Under the pieces are notes generated by a model that was not told where the DNA came from, ran no database searches, and worked only from the letters and a program-made list of their open reading frames with translations. 9,508 bases of DNA from an uncultured Clostridia bacterium (GTDB lineage Bacteria; Bacillota; Clostridia; Oscillospirales; Acutalibacteraceae), in contig CAMHOI010000029.1 in assembly GCA_946186725.1 (NCBI GenBank), positions 1-9,508 on the forward strand, in the 5' to 3' direction. Made by a program: the position numbers and the translations under genes. Numbering within the stretch: position 1 is the stretch's first letter; each line of letters starts with the position of its first letter. Of the stretch, positions 6,438 to 9,508 are shown in pieces.

Positions 6438-7523
6438 ATGAAGATCGTTACCGTGGTCGGAGCCCGACCTCAATTCATCAAAGCCGCCGCCGGCTCGCGC
6501 GCACTGCGCAGGGAACACACCGAGATCCTCGTCCATACCGGGCAGCATTTTGACGACAATATGTCCGCCGTCTTTTTCCGTGAGATGGGCATTCCCGCGC
6601 CCGATTACAATCTCGGGATCTCGGGCGGCACACACGCCCAAATGACCGCCAGGATGCTTGTCGGGATCGAGGAGATCCTCCTCAAGGAGGAGCCCGACGC
6701 CCTGTTGGTCTACGGCGATACCAATTCCACCCTGGCCGCCGCCCTCGCCGCCGTCAAGATCCACGTTCCCGTCTTCCACGTGGAAGCGGGCAACCGTCTG
6801 GGTACCCTGGACAATCCCGAGGAGATCAACCGCATCACCACCGACCACGTTGCAACTCTCGATTTCTGCGCTACAGAAGATGCTCTGGAGAAGCTGAAGA
6901 AGGAAGGCCTGGGAGATCGCTCCCATTGCGTGGGCAACATCATGTATGACTCCTTCCTGCATTTTGCCGATCAGCCCTGGGAGCGTCCCAACATCCTGGA
7001 TTTTGACGGCAATCCTGTGGAGGTACCGGATCAGTATTATTACATGACCTGCCATCGTCAGGAGAACACATACAGCGATGAACCGCTTACTGAGATTTTA
7101 CTGGCTATGAACAGTCTTGACGCGCCCACGATCTACGCCGTCCATCCCCGCAATCATGAGAGAGCCCGCCGCATATGCGAGAAAAACGGCTTTTCCAACA
7201 TCATCCTCACCCAACCCGTCGGGTATTCCGATTCCGTCCATCTGACCAAGAACGCCAAGAAAATCGTCACCGATTCGGGCGGCCTTCAGTGCGAGGCGTT
7301 TTACGCCGGCGTCCAGTGCGTCTTTGTTCTGGATTTCGTCGTCTGGCCGGAGACCATGGTCGGCAACCGCAATCAGCTTGCCAAGGCCGATCACCGCGAT
7401 ATTCTGGCCAAGCTCGCCGCCGAACAGACGGTCGACCCCGCCTATCAACCCTTCGGCGACGGCCGCGCGGCCGAAAAGATCTGCGCCATCATTTCCGAGT
7501 GGGAAAGGAAGAGAAAACAATGA
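6438..7523 (+). CDS. wbpI: Non-hydrolysing UDP-sugar 2-epimerase, probably WbpI/WlbD type
   Basis: A 361-residue GT-B-fold epimerase of the WecB/WbpI superfamily. The general reaction inverts C2 of a UDP-2-acetamido sugar via anti elimination of UDP and re-addition. Residues lining up with known functional positions are R10 and K15 in GARPQFIK, D94 in YGDTNST, E116 in HVEAG, E128/E129 in PEEINR, H206 in CHRQEN and the DSGGLQCEA block at 279-287. The GARPQFIKAA signature, in place of the GTRPEAIKM of classic WecB, together with three following WbpB/D/E homologues, points to WbpI. WbpI converts UDP-2,3-diacetamido-2,3-dideoxy-glucuronate to its manno isomer. Classic UDP-GlcNAc to UDP-ManNAc epimerisation (EC 5.1.3.14) remains possible. 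Unusual local features are HVEAGNRLGTLDNPEE, C285 inside the DSGG block and FVLDFVVWPETMV (296-308). The start at 6438 has AGGAG five bases before it. The stop overlaps the next start as ATGA. Confidence 0.87.
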   Translation: MKIVTVVGARPQFIKAAAGSRALRREHTEILVHTGQHFDDNMSAVFFREMGIPAPDYNLGISGGTHAQMTARMLVGIEEILLKEEPDALLVYGDTNSTLAAALAAVKIHVPVFHVEAGNRLGTLDNPEEINRITTDHVATLDFCATEDALEKLKKEGLGDRSHCVGNIMYDSFLHFADQPWERPNILDFDGNPVEVPDQYYYMTCHRQENTYSDEPLTEILLAMNSLDAPTIYAVHPRNHERARRICEKNGFSNIILTQPVGYSDSVHLTKNAKKIVTDSGGLQCEAFYAGVQCVFVLDFVVWPETMVGNRNQLAKADHRDILAKLAAEQTVDPAYQPFGDGRAAEKICAIISEWERKRKQ

Positions 7524-8593
7524 AATACGCCCTCATCGGCTGCGGCCGTATCTCGCCCAATCACATCGAGGCCGCCAGGAACAATCGGCTCGATTTTGTC
7601 GCCATGTGCGATGTCGTTCCCGCCAATATGCAAGAAAAAGCGGACAAGTTCGGCCTGCAGGCCGTCCGCCGCTATACCGACTACCGCGAACTGTTGAAGA
7701 AAGAGAAGCCCGACCTGGTCGCCATCGCCACCGAATCGGGCAAGCACGCCGCCATCGCACTCGACTGTATTGCCGCCGGCTGTCACGTCATCATCGAGAA
7801 GCCCATCGCCCTCTCGATCGCCGACGCGGATGCCATTATTGAGGCGGGGGAGAGAGCCGGCGTCGTCGTTTGCGCCAACCATCAGAACCGTTTCAACAAA
7901 TCCGTGCAGTATATGCGTAAGGCGCTCGAGGAGGGCCGCTTCGGCAAGCTTTCTCACGGCGCCGCCCATATCCGCTGGAATCGCGGGAAGAGTTATTATG
8001 ATCAAGCCCCCTGGCGCGGCACCTGGGCGCAGGACGGCGGCTGCCTGATGAATCAGTGCATCCATAACATCGATCTGCTTCGCTGGTTCATGGGCGACGA
8101 CGTTGACGAGGTCATGGCCTATACCGATCAGCTTGAGCATCCCTATTTGGAAGCGGAAGACCTCGGTATGGCCCTGGTGAAGTTCTCCAACGGCTCTTAC
8201 GGCCTGATCGAGGGCACCACCAACGTCTATCCGCGCAATCTGGAGGAAACTCTGTACATCTTCGGCGAGCAGGGGACCGCCAAAGCGGCGGGCGCCTCCG
8301 ACAATATCATTGAAGAGTGGCGCTTTGCAGACGGACTGGACGATCCCGACTCCGTCAAGCGGCAGTTCAGCGAGAACCCGCCCAACGTTTACGGCTTCGG
8401 CCACACTCCGCTGTACGCCGACGTCATCGACGCCATCGAGAACCGCCGCGCCCCCCTTGTCGACGCCAGAGCGGGCAAGAGGGCGCTGGAACTGGTTCTC
8501 GCTATCTACAAATCCGCAGCGGAACACCGCCCGGTCAAGCTGCCGCTGACCGAGTGCTCCACCATGGATTTCGTCGGCCGCTTCGATAAGTGA
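7520..8593 (+). CDS. wbpB: Gfo/Idh/MocA oxidoreductase, WbpB/WlbA type (UDP-N-acetylglucosaminuronate 3-dehydrogenase)
   Basis: A 357-residue NAD-dependent sugar dehydrogenase. In the known pathway WbpB/WlbA oxidises C3 of UDP-2-acetamido-2-deoxy-glucuronate to the 3-keto sugar, the substrate for the aminotransferase encoded at 9167. The Rossmann fold starts at residue 1 with LIGCGRISPNHI (5-16), the GxGxxS-like dinucleotide loop and the NHI typical of this group. The domain continues through LVAIATESGKHAAIAL (66-81) to the catalytic EKP at 93-95, with K94 the presumed active lysine. The C-terminal alpha/beta domain has HQNRFNKSVQ (121-130), PWRGTWAQDGGCLMNQCIHNIDLLRW (164-189) with H182 as the second catalytic residue, and an EAEDLGMAL segment. 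Length is close to known members, about 315-360 residues. The start ATG at 7520 overlaps the upstream stop by four bases and is preceded by AAGGA at 7505-7509. The open frame upstream of 7520 is shadow sequence. Myo-inositol dehydrogenase-like activity is a less likely alternative given the neighbours. Confidence 0.9.
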   Translation: MKYALIGCGRISPNHIEAARNNRLDFVAMCDVVPANMQEKADKFGLQAVRRYTDYRELLKKEKPDLVAIATESGKHAAIALDCIAAGCHVIIEKPIALSIADADAIIEAGERAGVVVCANHQNRFNKSVQYMRKALEEGRFGKLSHGAAHIRWNRGKSYYDQAPWRGTWAQDGGCLMNQCIHNIDLLRWFMGDDVDEVMAYTDQLEHPYLEAEDLGMALVKFSNGSYGLIEGTTNVYPRNLEETLYIFGEQGTAKAAGASDNIIEEWRFADGLDDPDSVKRQFSENPPNVYGFGHTPLYADVIDAIENRRAPLVDARAGKRALELVLAIYKSAAEHRPVKLPLTECSTMDFVGRFDK

Positions 8594-8600
8594 GGAAATC

Positions 8601-9164
8601 ATGAGCGATTACTTTGTTCATCCGACCAGTGTGGTCGATGAGAACGTGACCATCGGCGAGGGGACCAAGATCTGGCATTTCAGCCACATCCAGTCGGGCG
8701 CTTCCATCGGCGCGCGCTGTTCCCTGGGCCAGAACGTCAACGTCTCTAATAATGTCACCGTCGGCGACGGCTGCAAACTGCAGAACAACGTCTCTCTTTA
8801 TGAAGGCGTGGAACTGGAGGAGGACGTGTTTTGCGGCCCCTCCTGCGTGTTCACCAACGATCTGACCCCTCGCGCAAAGTATCCCAAGGGCCGCGCCGGC
8901 TACAAAAAGACGCTCGTGCGCCGCGGCGCCTCCATCGGTGCCAACGCGACCGTCGTATGCGGACATACGATCGGCCGGTGGGCCATGATCGCGGCGGGCG
9001 CCGTCGTCACTTCGGACGTGCCCGACTACGCGCTGATGATGGGCGTTCCCGCCCGTCGCCGCGGCTGGGTCTGCGAGTGCGGCGCCGTTCTGCCCGACGA
9101 TCTGACCTGCCCCGCCTGCCACCGCAAGTATCAAACGGCCGATAACGGCCTTCGGGAGATATGA
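8601..9164 (+). CDS. wbpD: WbpD/WlbB-type UDP-amino-sugar N-acetyltransferase with CxC/CxxC tail
   Basis: A 187-residue hexapeptide-repeat N-acetyltransferase. WbpD/WlbB uses acetyl-CoA to acetylate the 3-amino group of UDP-2-acetamido-3-amino-2,3-dideoxy-glucuronate, giving UDP-GlcNAc3NAcA. The short N terminus DYFVHPTSVVDENVTIGEGT (3-22) and KIWHFSHIQSGASIGARCSLGQ (23-44) are characteristic of this group. LbH coils continue to about 75. FTNDLTPRA (84-92) holds the Asn-containing active-site loop typical of WbpD, QdtC and FdtC-like enzymes, and a loop with YPKGRAGYKKTLVRRGA (94-110) follows. The helix then resumes to SDVPDYALMMGVPAR (138-152). The C-terminal tail carries C158, C160, C170 and C173 (CxC-x9-CxxC), resembling a small zinc ribbon. 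The start ATG at 8601 has GAGGA at 8592-8596 overlapping the upstream stop. It lies 7 bp after the dehydrogenase and 2 bp before the aminotransferase, exactly the context expected for its pathway role. Confidence 0.91.
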   Translation: MSDYFVHPTSVVDENVTIGEGTKIWHFSHIQSGASIGARCSLGQNVNVSNNVTVGDGCKLQNNVSLYEGVELEEDVFCGPSCVFTNDLTPRAKYPKGRAGYKKTLVRRGASIGANATVVCGHTIGRWAMIAAGAVVTSDVPDYALMMGVPARRRGWVCECGAVLPDDLTCPACHRKYQTADNGLREI

Positions 9165-9166
9165 CT

Positions 9167-9508
9167 ATGCAGTTTCGTGATCTGAAAGCGCAGTATCGCG
9201 CCCTCAAGCCAGAGATCGACGCCGGCATTCAGTCGGCCATCGATTCCGGCGCTTTCATCCTCGGCAAGCCCGTTGCCGAACTGGAGGAGAAATTGGCGGC
9301 TTACGTCGGCCGCAAGCATTGCGTCGGCGTGGCCAACGGGACGGACGCCCTTCAACTTGCTTTGATGATTTGGGGCGTCGGCCCGGGCGATGCGGTCTTC
9401 ACCTCCGATTTCACCTACTTCGCCTCCGCGGGTACCTCCTCCATTCTCGGCGCCACCCCCGTTCTGGTCGACATCGACCTCGCCACCTTCAACATGAGCC
9501 CTACCGCG
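9167..9508 (+). CDS. wbpE: DegT/DnrJ/EryC1/StrS aminotransferase, WbpE/WlbC type (3' end outside window)
   Basis: The first 114 residues of a PLP-dependent sugar aminotransferase; the frame stays open to the last base. WbpE/WlbC transfers an amino group from glutamate to the 3-keto group of UDP-2-acetamido-3-keto-glucuronate. The N terminus MQFRDLKAQYRALKPEIDAG and then GAFILGKPVAELEEKLAAYVG (28-48) match the family's substrate and dimer region. GVANGTDALQLAL (54-66) is the PLP phosphate-binding block, with G58-T59-D60. GPGDAVFTSDFTYFASAG (72-89) contains the aromatic residue that stacks on the PLP ring, and ATPVLVDIDLATFNM (96-110) is the standard following strand. The Schiff-base lysine, expected near residue 185, lies beyond the window. 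The start ATG at 9167 has GGGAG eight bases before it and is 2 bp after the preceding stop. Other DegT sugars (for example QdtB-type) are possible from the N terminus alone, but the neighbours favour WbpE. Confidence 0.9.
   Translation, partial: MQFRDLKAQYRALKPEIDAGIQSAIDSGAFILGKPVAELEEKLAAYVGRKHCVGVANGTDALQLALMIWGVGPGDAVFTSDFTYFASAGTSSILGATPVLVDIDLATFNMSPTA

Larger units (their letters stand above)
1..9508 (+). other. Polysaccharide assembly operon (part)
   Basis: All ten genes point the same way. Gaps are 24, 15, 19, 12, 7 and 2 bp, with overlaps of 20, 4 and 4 bp, so there is no room for an internal promoter or terminator outside coding sequence. The order is export and polymerisation, then glycosyltransferases, then nucleotide-sugar synthesis. 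The operon extends past both window ends, and its control region is not visible. Confidence 0.8.

Noticed and set aside
6676..6691. Perfect hairpin TCCTCC-TCAA-GGAGGA containing a strong AAGGAGG (6684-6690) inside the epimerase gene.
   Set aside because: It is fully explained by codons for I-L-L-K-E-E, and no convincing start codon or separate reading frame follows at proper spacing.
4983..7055. 690-codon open frame on the minus strand, antisense to two glycosyltransferases and the epimerase.
   Set aside because: It spans three genes that each have clear family motifs and good ribosome sites. The translation is low-complexity, Gly/Asp/Val-rich and shows no recognisable domain. GC-rich codon use on the + strand removes stops from the opposite frame.

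Overview
The window lies inside a cell-surface polysaccharide (capsule, exopolysaccharide or S-layer/secondary wall glycan) locus. Ten protein genes, all on the + strand, fill it from edge to edge; the first and last are cut by the window ends. Gaps are at most 24 bp and three junctions overlap, so this looks like part of one long operon. I see no promoter, terminator, RNA gene, insertion sequence, CRISPR array or gene-free stretch over 300 bp.

Organism: codon use is GC-rich, with many codons ending in C or G. Most genes have a purine-rich Shine-Dalgarno sequence (GGAGG/GAGGA type). Protein style, including a CxC/CxxC tail on the WbpD homologue and a GARPQFIK-type epimerase, would fit a GC-rich anaerobic Clostridia member (Oscillospiraceae-like). 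This is inference: no marker gene is present.

Layout: (1) 1-952, C-terminal part of a Wzx-type lipid-linked oligosaccharide flippase; (2) 977-1552, left-handed beta-helix acetyltransferase; (3) 1568-2773, O-antigen ligase/Wzy-like membrane polymerase; (4-6) 2754-3980, 3977-5209 and 5229-6425, three consecutive GT4-type glycosyltransferases; (7-10) 6438-9508, a nucleotide-sugar cassette in the order 2-epimerase (WbpI-like), 3-dehydrogenase (WbpB-like), N-acetyltransferase (WbpD-like) and aminotransferase (WbpE-like, truncated by the window end).

How they fit together: the last four genes match the known WbpB-WbpE-WbpD-WbpI (Bordetella WlbA-C-B-D) route, which turns UDP-GlcNAcA into UDP-2,3-diacetamido-glucuronic acid and then its manno epimer. 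The three glycosyltransferases would build a repeat unit on an undecaprenyl carrier, the acetyltransferase could O-acetylate it, the flippase would export it and the polymerase would join units or transfer the chain. The UDP-GlcNAc 6-dehydrogenase (WbpA) that supplies the pathway and the initiating sugar-phosphate transferase are not in the window and are expected nearby or elsewhere in the genome. The biology is coherent and mostly of known families. I did not find a wholly novel system; the points worth a second look are unusual motifs in two glycosyltransferases and the epimerase, and the sugar chemistry implied by the cassette.
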